Source of the DNA: Zygnema cylindricum
Taxonomy: Eukaryota > Streptophyta > Zygnematophyceae > Zygnematales > Zygnemataceae
Length of the DNA stretch: 64,000 bases
Direction: 5' to 3'
Assembly (NCBI GenBank): GCA_037447655.1
Contig: JBBHKE010002794.1
Coordinates: forward strand, 62,001-126,000
The translations under genes were made by a program, and so were the position numbers. Numbering within the stretch: position 1 is the first letter of the stretch; every line of letters begins with the position of its first letter. Of this stretch, positions 24,758-35,280 are shown piece by piece. The notes under the pieces were generated by a model that was given only the letters and a program-made list of their open reading frames with translations, was not told the DNA's origin and searched no databases.

Positions 24758-27700
24758 ATGATCATTCGTCATCACAAGACCATTTATGCTTGTCTTCGTT
24801 CAACATTTCCAGTGATTACGGATAACAACATTAGGTTTTTGGAGGCAAAGGAAGGGGAGCTCAATCATTGCCATGGCAATCATCATATAGTGCCAAACTT
24901 TTGTTTAAAATGGCGAATCGATATGATTTGGAGAAGAGCCTTTAGTGAATGTCCTTCGATTGTTGAAAATAGACTTCATATTGATACCCATCATCTTGCT
25001 GAAGAAGTGGAGAGTTTATGGAATCGTGACAATGTTCAGTTGAAATCGAAGCAAATTATAAAAAAACCAGATATTGTTGAAAATTGTGCCAGTGAAAGCA
25101 AGACAAGAGAAATAGGAGAGACTTCCAAGAAGTCGGAAATGAGCAGTTTTGGGAAAACTACATACATTTGTCAAAGTAAACGATTTTTCTCCGAAAAGAG
25201 GCCACAAAAGAGTGGCGAAATAGAAAAAGTGGACACTTTGATTCAACAACTTAGGACTGCTAGAGAGGTTAATGGGAGTTCTGTGGGTGAGAGTGTATTG
25301 GAAAATTCAGCACTGAGATTGGCTGTGGATACTTTGTTGAATAAATTTGCTGAAGGTGTGAATAATTGGACCTTACAGAAGCTCATAAATGCCTTCAGAA
25401 GGGATTCGCTCTTCGCAGTTCTGATTTTCGAATGGGCCATAGGCCAGAAAAACTTCAAACCAAACAAGTATACTTTTATTTCTTTGTTAAATGTTGTTGG
25501 TCGAGCCAAGGACTTCAAAAAAATGCAAGAATTGTTACAAAAGTATGACTCACTTGTTGGAGAGCCTCCAGGCGTTGTGGCGTACACTGACATTATGAAG
25601 TCGTATTCTCTTGCTCAACGGTTCGATGATATGTTACGTGTTTATAAAGATATGGTCAGGAAAGGCATCCAAGCAACCCTGGTGACTTATAGGTACGTTG
25701 CTGACCACAATAGAAGTAATCTGAAATGGTTCATCATGTTGCAAATGTATAATGTAGGTAATACTACGCTGCCCATCTTTATTAGTGTTCAACATTTTTT
25801 GGGCACTTAACAGTTTTGACTTTACATTGAGCAGTTTGGCTTTCCTTTTGAAGCAAGCAATTGAAAGGTAATGGCCTTACTCTCAATTGCTCCATAAAAA
25901 CCACAATCAAATGGCTGAAAACAGAGATAAAAACGTTTTAGTGCCTAAAAAATGTTTAGCACTAATAGCGATGGTCGGTGCTGCTTCCATTGGGAGGTTT
26001 GGAGTATAACCTGTCTTTTTTCTGAACGTTGTAATGCTGTAGCAAATCCTGCATTGACTGTGAATGCATATGGAAGATTGAATTTAAAATGCATAGTTGT
26101 ATTGCAGTTTGAAAAAAATAGCTGGTGTGCCTGTTGTACTAACTCTCTTCAACAAATAGAATGATTGTAATACATCTTGAATCCAGTTTGGCCGTTAGAC
26201 ATGTCTGTTCGTACATTTCAAAGCTTTCTCCTAAAATTCTTTTTCTTAAGGACGGCTGGACATCCATGGCTTCAGATCTGACTTTGATCTCAGATAATCA
26301 GCGTTCCATAAGGTTGTCTTTCACAAATGCACAAAGATCGAATTACTTGTGGCCTAAATGATTCACTCTTGTTTTCTATTATTTGTTTGTTTGTTTGTTT
26401 GTTTGTTTGTTATTCCTGCTGACGTTTTAATTTCTTAGCAGAGTTAATGCTCTGTACAACTACCACCATCATTAGTGAACAAGTTTTTATTGTAAATTGT
26501 CATTATTTGTGTAATTGTAGCATTGTTTAAATTTTCTAACTGGATGGGTTTCTTGTTTTTAAAATGGCAGTGTTGTAATCGGCGGTTTAGTTGCTGCTGG
26601 ACGAGTTGAGGCAGCTTTGGAAATTCAGAAGGAGGTAGAGGCTTCTAATGTGATTCCAAATGCTCAACTTTATAGTGATTTCATTGCTCTTTGTGGTAAG
26701 ACGCAGCCAGAGAGAGCAGAAAGTTTGCTTGAAGAAATGAAATCCGCGGGGGTGGTACCAGAGGTGTATCATTTCAATCGGGTACTTGCAATTCATTTTC
26801 AAAACCAACAACAGGAAAGGGGTCTTGCGTTGTTCCAAAGAATGGTGAATGGAGAGGCTCCACCAAATCGAGTTACATATATTACACTTCTAGACCACTT
26901 TGCAAAGCGTGGGATGGTTGATGCAGCAAAAAGTATTTTAGATGAGATATCGACCAGCAAAGACGTTCAATTAGAAGTTAGATTCTTTAATATTGTTATC
27001 AATATGTATGTACAACATAAGAGACTTGAAGAGGGCAAGGCACTGTATGGAGACATGTTAACTAAGGGGTTAAAGCCAAACGAAGTGACGTACAGTACAC
27101 TTATATTTGGGCTTTTAAAAAAACAAGAGTACGAGGAAGCAATTATGACAGTGAAAGCTATGAGAAAGGAGGGCATTCCTATGACTCTTCTTGGATACAC
27201 AAGTATTCTAAATCTTTGCATTCGATGTAACAACGAAGAAGATGTTAAGAGGTTATTGGACTGTGTCGAGGCATGCGGTCATCGCTGTCACGATTTCCTT
27301 TTGCTCATGCTTCGGCCTCAGGCAACAGGGACCGAGTTTTGGAAGGAGGTTGGAAAACATTTAGAAGGATTAATTCAGGAAGATTCTGTTAGTAGAATAG
27401 CCTTTTTGAATGCACTTATCACCTCCCTTGCCAAAGTTGGGTTGAAACAAAGGGCAAGTCGTATTTGGGATAAAGCTCGATCCACGGGCCTCCTTGATAG
27501 TGCGTGTTATGAGACGACCACTGGCTGGGTGTTAAACATACACAATTTAAGCCAGTCTAGTGCAGAAATTGCATTATTCTTTGAGCTTCTTGGGCTCTTG
27601 TACCGATTAGAGAACGGGGAAAAATTGCCAGGCCAAATTTGCATCATAACTGGATGTGGGCGAAGCCCATATACAAACTACTCGTATGTGAAAAAACTTG

Positions 27701-27897
27701 TTCCAGGTTGGGGTCGTGGTAGCTATACCGATCACATGTACATGACAAAGTTTGTGGTAAAGAAGCTCCAAAGTCTTTCATCCCCGTTTGTTTTTAGTCC
27801 AAATAACACGGGATGTCTTGTTGCAAAAACCGATACAGTTTGGAAATGGTTGCGTCAGGAGTTGGTGAAGGAGCAACTTTACCTGCGAGATGGTTAA
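24758..27897 (+). CDS. P-class PPR protein with C-terminal SMR-like domain
   Basis: Probably an organelle-targeted RNA-binding protein: PPR arrays bind single-stranded RNA, and PPR-SMR proteins act in plastid or mitochondrial gene expression. Exons 24758-25692 and 26571-27897 join in phase through a GT-AG intron to 753 residues. PPR motifs run from about residue 245 to 560; clear ones include VAYTDIMKSYSLAQRFDDML, VTYITLLDHFAKRGMVDAAK and VTYSTLIFGLLKKQEYEEA. The tail looks like an SMR fold: LNIH (633-636) in place of the usual LDxH and TGCGRS (about 672) in place of TGxG. The start is uncertain. The frame stays open upstream through a MITE end, but TTTAAATTGCAG at 24698-24709 looks like an acceptor, so an upstream exon may exist. 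I chose the ATG that lies after that site. The N-terminal 200 residues match no motif I know. Close to ATP4/SVR7-type proteins in layout, but I cannot assign an orthologue. Confidence 0.85.
25764..25983. mobile_element. MITE-like element in the PPR gene intron
   Basis: About 40-bp imperfect inverted ends: GCTGCCCATCTTTATTAGTG then AACATTTTTTGGGCAC at the left; GTGCCTAAAAAATGTTTAGC then ACTAATAGCGATGGTCGGTG at the right. It lies wholly inside the only intron. Confidence 0.65.
26382..26411. repeat. (TTTG)n microsatellite in the PPR intron
   Basis: Seven perfect TTTG/GTTT units between the MITE and exon 2. Confidence 0.9.
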
Positions 27898-28148
27898 CTT
27901 AATTTCTGTGGAAGCTCTGAATGTGTGAGTTTTTCGGTCTCTACCATCAGCTCAAACATGTTCGAGCTTAGAGAAAAAGCTTTATTTGTTTTCGCCTGAA
28001 GCTTGTTTCTTTTCTGATCCTGGCATATTACACATTTAGTACCGGGAAACAGCATATAGCACATCCGAACTATGTTACTATGGAAATTTATACAGTTCAT
28101 GTCAACTTTGATGCATTTTTGTCAGATTATTTGACAAGCTCATCAACT

Positions 28149-28273
28149 GCACCATGAATCACTATTAGCGTTAAGAAATAATGAGTATGAAAACTGTTTG
28201 TGTTAGTATTTCTATTTCTGGTTTTTATAATTCTATTTTGTGGTCAGGGGCAAAACTCTGATTCACGGTGTAG
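28149..28273. mobile_element. short MITE-like element downstream of the PPR gene
   Basis: Left ACCATGAATCACTATTAGCG and right TGATTCACGGTGTAG are inverted. Same family as the element at 9008, but the right arm lacks the inner part. Confidence 0.5.
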
Positions 28274-28366
28274 CAAACAGTAGTCGATTCTTAAAAGCAT
28301 GAATGTGAGAATAATTTTAAACGGATTGACAGGTTGTACACAGAGCAGAGACAGGAGAGAGAGAGT

Positions 28367-29040
28367 GAGAGGGAGAGAGAGGGGGGGAGGGAGAGGGGGA
28401 GGGGGGGGGGAGGGGGGGGGGAGGGGGAGGGGGAGGGGGAGGGGGAGGGCGAGGGAGGGAGAGGGAGAGGGAGAGGGAGAGGGGGAGGGGGAGGGGGAGG
28501 GGGAGGGGAGAGGGGGAGGGGGAGGGGGAGGGGGGGGGAGAGGGGGAGGGGGGGGAGGGGGGGAGGGGGGGGGGAGAGGGGGGGGAGAGAGGGGGGGAGA
28601 GAGGGGGGGGAGAGAGGGGGGGAGAGAGGGGGGGAGAGAGGGGGAAAGAGAGGGGGGAAAGAGAGGGGGAAAGAGAGGGGGAGAGAGGGGGAGAGAGGGA
28701 GAAAAAGAAAGAGAGGGGGGAGGGGGGGAGGGGGGGGAGAGGGGGGGAGAGAGGGGGGGGGAGAGGGGGGGAGAGAGGGGGGGGAGAGAGGGGGGGAGAG
28801 AGGGGGGGAGAGAGGGGGGGAGAGAGGGGGGGAGAGGGGGGGAGAGGGGGGGAGAGAGGGGGGGAGAGAGGGGGGGAGAGAGGGGGGGAGAGAGGGGGGG
28901 AGAGAGGGGGAAAGAGAGGGGGAAAGAGAGGGGGAAAGAGAGGGGGAAAGAGAGGGGGAAAGAGAGGGGGAGAGAGGGGGAGAGAGGGGGAGAGAGGGGG
29001 AGAGAGGGAGAGGGAGAGGGAGAGGGAGAAAAAGAAAGAG
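28367..29040 (+). repeat. long GGGGAGA polypurine tract
   Basis: The plus strand is only A and G except one C at 28450, leaving 590 uninterrupted purines from 28451 to 29040. Units change along the tract: GGGGGA, then GGGGGGAGAGA, then GGGGGAAAGAGA, then GAGGGA. Long frames on both strands (about 250 codons each) are repeat-coded and not genes. Confidence 0.95.
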
Positions 29041-30764
29041 TCCTTTGGCAACGGCTGATTGTACAAAATAATTGAGTGTTTTGTTTTTCAGGGAGTTTGT
29101 TAACTGCAATCTTCTCAGCTTCATACGGATCTCCACTGTCCCTTTTTATTTTCTGAAAACGCCTGTAGTCAAGCTTGTGTTTCTTACTTAATCGAACAAA
29201 TCTGAACCATATTGGGTAAGTGAAAGTCCCCTACAATGCAGTCCCCACTTCTACGATGTTTATTCTTTCTCCATTTAACTTTTCCGGTCCCTCGAAAATA
29301 ATGTTTTTGTATATTTATCCATCAAGAATATTCGTATTTGTTTGTCACTTTCTGTTTTCCATATGGTACATGTTTTAATGTTTATGTTTGGGAGACCTTT
29401 ATTGGAGTGTTGACTGTTTTCTTTTTTGTGCCTCGCCTTCATTTCCTTTCTTTTTTTCCTATCTTTTCTTGTGTGTGACAGATAACTTTGATAGTAATTT
29501 AATGTTGTCAAACGTCACAAGGGGGATCGTTCCTCATGCCTCTGAACCCCTGGTGAGGCTAAAATTGTCATTTACTTTTCCAATTTTAAGGGTTCACACT
29601 TTTGGGCAGGCCTTTTTTGCCGATTTTTGGCATTTAGGGGCAAATTTTGGTTTAGTATTTTGCAGTAACAACTACATGAGAAAATTTGATGAAATTCGTC
29701 ATTAGAGAGAAAATTGTGATGTTTACGTTTCTCCAAAAATAATATCGAGTTTGCCCATCATGAATACCATGTTTTTTGTTAGCGTCAAAATGGATTTTCC
29801 CTTGGAGGGGTCGGTTAATAAGCCGGTATTGTATTTATCAGTTTCATGTCAATTATCTTCCACAAAATTTCTTTTAGCAAATGCTTAATCATTATTCTTT
29901 TTATTATTTTGGTTGGATTGCCGGGAGTAGTAATTTTTTTTTTTGAAAGAGGTTAATGCCGCTGGTTGATATTGATGATGGTATGCCATATGCCAATATT
30001 AGTCTGGACCATATACCAATAATCGACTTTAAGCAGTTCTAACTCAGTTACTGCACGCGAACTAAACTGCCATTGTTGTTAGAGTTAGGGAATTATTAGC
30101 GTTTACACTGTAAAATTGGCCACACTAAATTACGTTTGCTGGGGTCCTTCACCAATTAGCGTTAGACTGGTTAACTCCGGCAGAGATGGGTAGTGAAAAC
30201 ACATCCCAATGTACCGTACACCATACAGTGAGGAGAAAACAAAGCTCGACAATCTTTCTGCATTCGTACAATGCCGTTGTTGATCATCTACACCTCTTTA
30301 CCCTGAGGGCTACAACAAAGGGAAAAATAGCATGTGGCATTCTAGCGAAAACCAAAACAGTGAAAATCAATACGCAGGTACAGAGAATTCTAAAGAAGAC
30401 CAATCAATCGTGTACTCTTCAAATATTGAACTGAAAAGAACTAGTTCAGTTGATAGTGAATATCTAGTAACTTATAAATACTACCAGTGCTGTGATTGTC
30501 TTAGGACTCTAACTCCACTGGGTCATAGAACACTAATGTTGAAAAGGGGACTGTCAGAACCACGCTGGGAAATCCCTATGATCACGACAAATTTACCCAA
30601 ACATGTCTTTTAGTGAAATCAAATGCAATAGTAGACCTTTATGTTTCCAAAAAAAAAGTGTTTATGGCTCTGAAAAAGGCACATGGGACGCTAGTTAAAT
30701 TTGTTCTTATACTTGCAATCTCATTCAGTATTATTTGAGAATGATTTTCTAAGGATACTTGACC
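29041..30764. other. intergenic; family-1 MITE remnant at about 30062-30196
   Basis: No convincing gene. A family-1-like element runs from AACTGCCATTGTTGTTAGAG to GGCAGAGATGGGTAGTG. Two overlapping frames (30186-30434, 82 codons; 30332-30613, 93 codons) have mixed composition and could be remnants of something coding, but I recognise nothing in them. Confidence 0.4.
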
Positions 30765-31505
30765 AGGAAAAGGAGAGGGAGAAGGAGAGAGTGAGGAAAG
30801 GAAAGGGAAAGGGGAGATGGAGGGCAAGGGAAAGGGAGAGGGGGAGGGCGAGGGAAATGGAGAGGGAGGGAGAGGGCGAGGGTGAGGGAGTGGGCGAGGG
30901 AGAGGGAAAGGGGGAAGGAGAGGGAGAGAGAGTGTGGAAGGGAGAGGGAATGGGGAGAGGGAGAGGAATAGGGGAAGGGAGATACACCGGCAGATCGAGA
31001 GGGTGAGAAAGAGAGGGTAAGGGAAAGGGAGATGGAATGTAAGAGAGTAGGGAAGGGAGAGGGAAAGAGAGAGGGAGATGGAGAAGGTAAGGAGAGGGAA
31101 AGAGTGGGTAAAAGGGAGAGGGAGAGATAGAGGCAGATCGAAGAGGGGAGAGGGAGAGAGAGTGTGGGAGGGAGATAATGCGGCAAATGAGGAGGGCGAG
31201 AATGAGAGGGAGAGGGAAAGAAGGAGAGAGAGGGAGAGAGAGTGTGGAAGGGAGAGGGAAAGGGGGAGGGAGAGATAGCGGCAAACCGAGGGAGTGGGGA
31301 GAGGGAGAGGAATAGGGGAAGGGAGATAGTGCGGCAGATCGAGAGGGTGAGAAGGAGAGGGAAAGGGAAAGGGAGAGGGAATGTGAGAGGAAGGAAGGGA
31401 GAGGGAAAAAGAGAGGGAGAGGGAGGTAGGTGGGAAAGGGAAAGGGAAAGGGAATGAAGATAGATCGAGAGGGAGCGAGAGAGGTGAAGGGAGAGGGCAT
31501 AAACG
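30765..31505 (+). repeat. GA-rich satellite with a recurring CGGCAGATCGAG punctuation
   Basis: Irregular GAGAGGGAAAGG-type units are broken about six times by relatives of GATAGTGCGGCAGATCGAGA, near 30981, 31125, 31172, 31273, 31325 and 31458, at uneven spacing. Long frames on both strands (up to 346 codons on the minus strand) are repeat-coded. Confidence 0.85.
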
Positions 31506-32809
31506 AGAGAGAGCACATTTTAAATAACTTTCAAAATTAAAAAAAAGAGATTGGCATAGGTAGGTTTGGGAAAAAAGTGAGCGTGAAAGAGGGGCGGAGG
31601 CATATATAAGTAAATGGAGGGCGCGGTAAATGGAGTGACGCGCCATAGAAGGAGCCGCCACGTGCGACCTCAAATCCATGGAAATGAAACGAAGGTGGCG
31701 GCGGTATTTTCGCTTGCTTCTTCATGAAACGAATGAGAATGTGTTCGATTGACAAAATGACAACGTATCGTCAGATCCCTAAAAAAACATAAAAAAAAAT
31801 TTGATCGATGAGATTCGTTCAATAAGGGATCCATTTTTCTGTGGATTATCCGTATTTGGCGTTAAGCCGTCCCAAATATCATCCACGAAAAATGTTGTTT
31901 TTTATTCTAATTATTTTTATTCATTAATTGTAATTTGTGGTCCATAGTTACTTCAACCCCTTATTAACATATACATTAATTCTAATTTGGAGCGAAATCA
32001 CCTATAAACACCTTATTAGAATAAACATTTACGCTATATTCGTTCGTTGTACCCAAATAGAGTACATATTGACGCTAATCGAACAAAATACATGTTATAG
32101 TGTTTATATGAACTGAAGAGCAAAAAATCACATAAATCAAGAGTACGCTGTTTCAAGACGGTTTACGTAGACGTATAAAATACAAACAGTTCAATGCTTT
32201 CTCTGTAACACCATGACTTCGCACATGTGAATATTTTTCACATTCACACTGCAGAACAGGCGATTATAAGAGATCGTGTGCGAACGCGATTTTTGGCGAC
32301 GAGAGTCAACCAATTTTTTCAGCGCACGTTCATATGCATCCGCGTATAATTTATAAATAATTTAAAATATTTTTAAGTAATAAGGTACAAATATGTACCT
32401 TCTGACATCATCCGTACACCATACTAATTATACATTGTTGTACTTTCGGTATTGACGCTATTTTGTACGGAACCTCAATTATAGTCAAGGAAAAATTAAA
32501 ATCACGTATACTATTTTGGGAAAAAAATCAAAATTTTATGAACCCAAATTAGTGTCGTTGACACTAATAACAATGCGCGGTGTAGTGGGCCCCAACTCTC
32601 CTCGCCGAGGAGAATTAGGCCCCACTGGATGATGTGCTCGATTGCTTCACGGATCTCAAAAAGTGAAACATCCAACGGTCAAGAATTACGCCTACATCAT
32701 TGGAGCTTCCCGAGAGCTTTATAGTAACGATATTTTGTCTGACAAAAAAAAAAAACTGGTACGTCTCTGTACGGCGCTGTACGAAAACGTACGGCGTCCA
32801 GTAACGAAC
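31506..32809. other. intergenic, no gene seen
   Basis: Near 31600-31720 there is a CATATATAAG TATA-like word and a GCCACGTGCG G-box core, but no open frame follows that I can support. From 31800 the sequence is AT-rich. A family-1-like MITE end (CACTAATAACAATGCGCGGTG) occurs at 32561-32581, and CGTACGG-type words start at about 32760. Confidence 0.4.
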
Positions 32810-33115
32810 CCCACTTTTGGTCTAATGGAACTTCACCCTAATATATTTTGTACACACTTGTTGGGTTGTGAATCTGACGGTTGCGATTGAAAGGTAGCAG
32901 TCTCAGCTTCCGATTGGCTGTCTCAAATTGAAAATTGGACAAGTGTGTACGGCAAAAAAAATGTTTTAAGCGGCAAAAAAAATGTTAACACTGATAGGCA
33001 TAGCCATACAAGGTGTACTGTCCTGTACCAAAACCGGCCACACTAAATAAATGATGCAATGTGGCTCATTAAAGGCCACTTCACAGTTAGAGTGAAGTTC
33101 CATCAGACGAAAACT
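32810..33115. mobile_element. family-2 MITE flanked by an outer inverted repeat
   Basis: The outer pair is TCTAATGGAACTTCACCCTAA (32821) and TTAGAGTGAAGTTCCATCAGA (33090), inverted. Inside is the family-2 core: TTTGTACACACTTG, then TCCGATTGGCTGTCTCAAATT, then CAAGTGTGTACGGCAAA, ending near AGGTGTACTG at 33020. Looks like one element nested in another. Confidence 0.45.
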
Positions 33116-33690
33116 AAAGTTGTTTACAAAAACTAGCAAATCAACGTTCGTTACACGAACATGTACCCTGTCCAGTTTATCATGCCCGTACTGCGGACTC
33201 ATGGCAACGCTACATTGCGTTGATGTCCAGTTCGTACGGATTTCAACTTTTTTTACGAAAACAACGTAGTATTCGTCTTTTTCATACTTTTCGTAAAATT
33301 CGTGTAAATTTCGTTGTACGTCCATGTACAAAAACGTACGGAAAACGTAATTTTATAAAATCCTTACAAATCTTAAAAAGTACGGAAATTTAACAAAAAT
33401 GTATGGAATTGTATGAAAGTGTACCCTAAAAACCTAATAGTACGGAATATCTACGGCAGCCGTACTGAAATATAAAGGATCGTACGGCAATGTACCTTAG
33501 GAACATTAAAAAATCCTCTAAAATAACCCTTAAATGTACAAACATAGACAGACACTGTACGTAAGTGTAAAAATATTGTACGGGTACAAATTAAGGAACG
33601 CATTCTATTTACTTTTCATCATCGTTCGATGCGTGCCATACGTAGTATTTGTTAGTTTATACCGTCCGTAATATGCGCACGAGACATTTA

Positions 33691-34012
33691 TGCTACATTG
33701 TGCCAGCGGTACGAAAGTCCGTACTGCGGAAGCACGGCAACGTTAAGTTGTGCCAACTGTACGCGGTTAGTATTGCGAACGGTTGGCAATGTAACATTAC
33801 GCTAACGGTACGGCGGTCTGTACTGCGACGGCTAGCAACGTTAAATTGTATTAACCGTACACGGTCGAAACTGCGGACACACGGCAACATCAAATTATGC
33901 CAACCGTACGCAGTCCGTACAACGGACGGTTGGCAATGTTACATTACGCCATCCGTATAGCGGTCTGCACAGCGACGCGCGACAATATTACTTTGTGCCA
34001 AGAGTATGATCC
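33691..34012. repeat. tandem array of a 49-bp unit
   Basis: Six full units and a partial seventh. Units 2-6 (33741, 33790, 33839, 33888, 33937) are each exactly 49 bp and end in a GGCAA, AGCAA or GACAA word; unit 1 is 50 bp. Each contains a GTGCCAACCGTACG-like and a GTCTGTACTGCG-like segment. Units diverge strongly, so the array is old. No coding sense. Confidence 0.85.
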
Positions 34013-34059
34013 TTTCTACTATGGACGGCAGGAAAATAACCAACACAAATACATTGCCT

Positions 34060-34140
34060 ATATAAGGGTTTTCAGAAAGGCGAACCAAGTTCTCTTATTT
34101 AATAAGGGTTTCCAGAAAGGCGAACAAAGTTCTTATATAC
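34060..34140. repeat. two tandem copies of an AAGGGTTTYCAGAAAGGCGAAC unit
   Basis: Copies at about 34066 and 34106 are followed by AAGTTCT and a TATATA or TTATTTAA stretch. Just left of the LTR of element A. Confidence 0.7.
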
Positions 34141-34260
34141 CGATTGGCGATTCGGACCTCTCCGTACCACTTCGTACCCCTTCTTTTGTTTTTATTTTTG
34201 AACAACATTATAGAGCATAGTTCAAAAGTATGTGAAAGTACGCCGATACAATTTGCCTAT

Positions 34261-35280
34261 TGCAATTCTGTGTTCATCATTGGAAAACAGTATTCAAGAA
34301 GCCTCTAGATAGTTTTTATCTAACCCATCTCAAGCCACAACCAGTGTTTCCCAAGAAGGCAAACTGACAGTTTGACTGCACCCTTGTGCAGCCAGGACAC
34401 CATTGAGTGTGTAGCAAAAAGAATCTTTGAAAACGGCCAACCAACCGATTAGTTAGTAGGCAACAAAGATGCTAATTTTTATACAAGCTCTCTCGGAGAG
34501 GGGAGCTATCTACCCAAATCTCCTAAGTCCCAAACCCCTCTCATAACCCCTATCTATTGAAGTATGCTCCAATGAGGAGACTGTAAAGTACCGAAAAAGC
34601 ACAGTGGCCGATGTACTTTCTGTACGACCTCTGTACAAGAAAGCCATAGACTGGATACGTGTCACCGTCTGAATCATCTTTGTGTCGTCCGGATCCTCGT
34701 TGGTTAATTCAATCCTGCCACGTATTGCTAGGTCACGCCACGTCACGCCACGTTCGAAAACCGCCAAAGTGACCATTCTGGGACCTCGGCGACGATTAGC
34801 GCCGTCGGATGAAGACCGACATTTAATTTACGCCGTTGAAATAAATGTTCAATTCATTTGTTTCGTGCGGCGGATTTGATACACACAGTGAATCTGATAT
34901 GCCTCTATGTTTCCTATTCATAGTTACATTAATCGGATTAATGTTCTATTCAATGTTTAAATAAATATCGCACCCCATGTGATGTAACGAACTTCAACAA
35001 CAAACTGGTTAGTGCTGACGACTATGCCTCGCTCTGCCGGTCGGAGGTTCAAGTACTGCCGGACTCAACCTTTTGTTGAGAGTGACTTAGGTCACTCTTA
35101 AGTCCTCCCTATGGAGTTGAGGCAGCCATGGCTCCACCATCCTTTGTATCCTTCAGTGACTACAGCAAGTATGGGGGCTAGAGGGATGAGGTGGAGGCAG
35201 GCTGCATGCGCTTTACTTTTCTTGTTTTTATTAATGTATCCAGACCTAGAAAATACCTTATAAATATAATAATTTCAACA
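34261..35280 (-). repeat. 3' LTR of copia element A
   Basis: On the minus strand it begins TGTTGAAATTATTATA directly after the polypurine tract AAAATAAGGGGAG and ends at TGCAAT (plus reading). It aligns along its length with the LTRs of B, D and F: shared words include GCAAAAAGAATC, AAGCTCTCTCGGAGAG and the CACTTAG/GGCAGCCATGGCTCC block. About 1,020 bp. Confidence 0.8.

Noticed and set aside
28291-29136. Four overlapping frames of 245-281 codons on both strands
   Set aside because: All are translations of the polypurine tract. Open frames on both strands are expected from a repeat without stops.
30186-30613. Two overlapping small proteins
   Set aside because: Mixed composition but no recognisable motif, overlapping in different phases; begins at the edge of a MITE remnant.
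30639-31679. 346-codon minus-strand frame rich in Leu/Ser/Pro/Phe
   Set aside because: Repeat-coded by the GA satellite; frames of similar length exist in the other phases.
33691-34012. CRISPR-like array
   Set aside because: The full 49-bp unit repeats with divergence; there are no short conserved repeats with unique spacers, and the DNA is eukaryotic.
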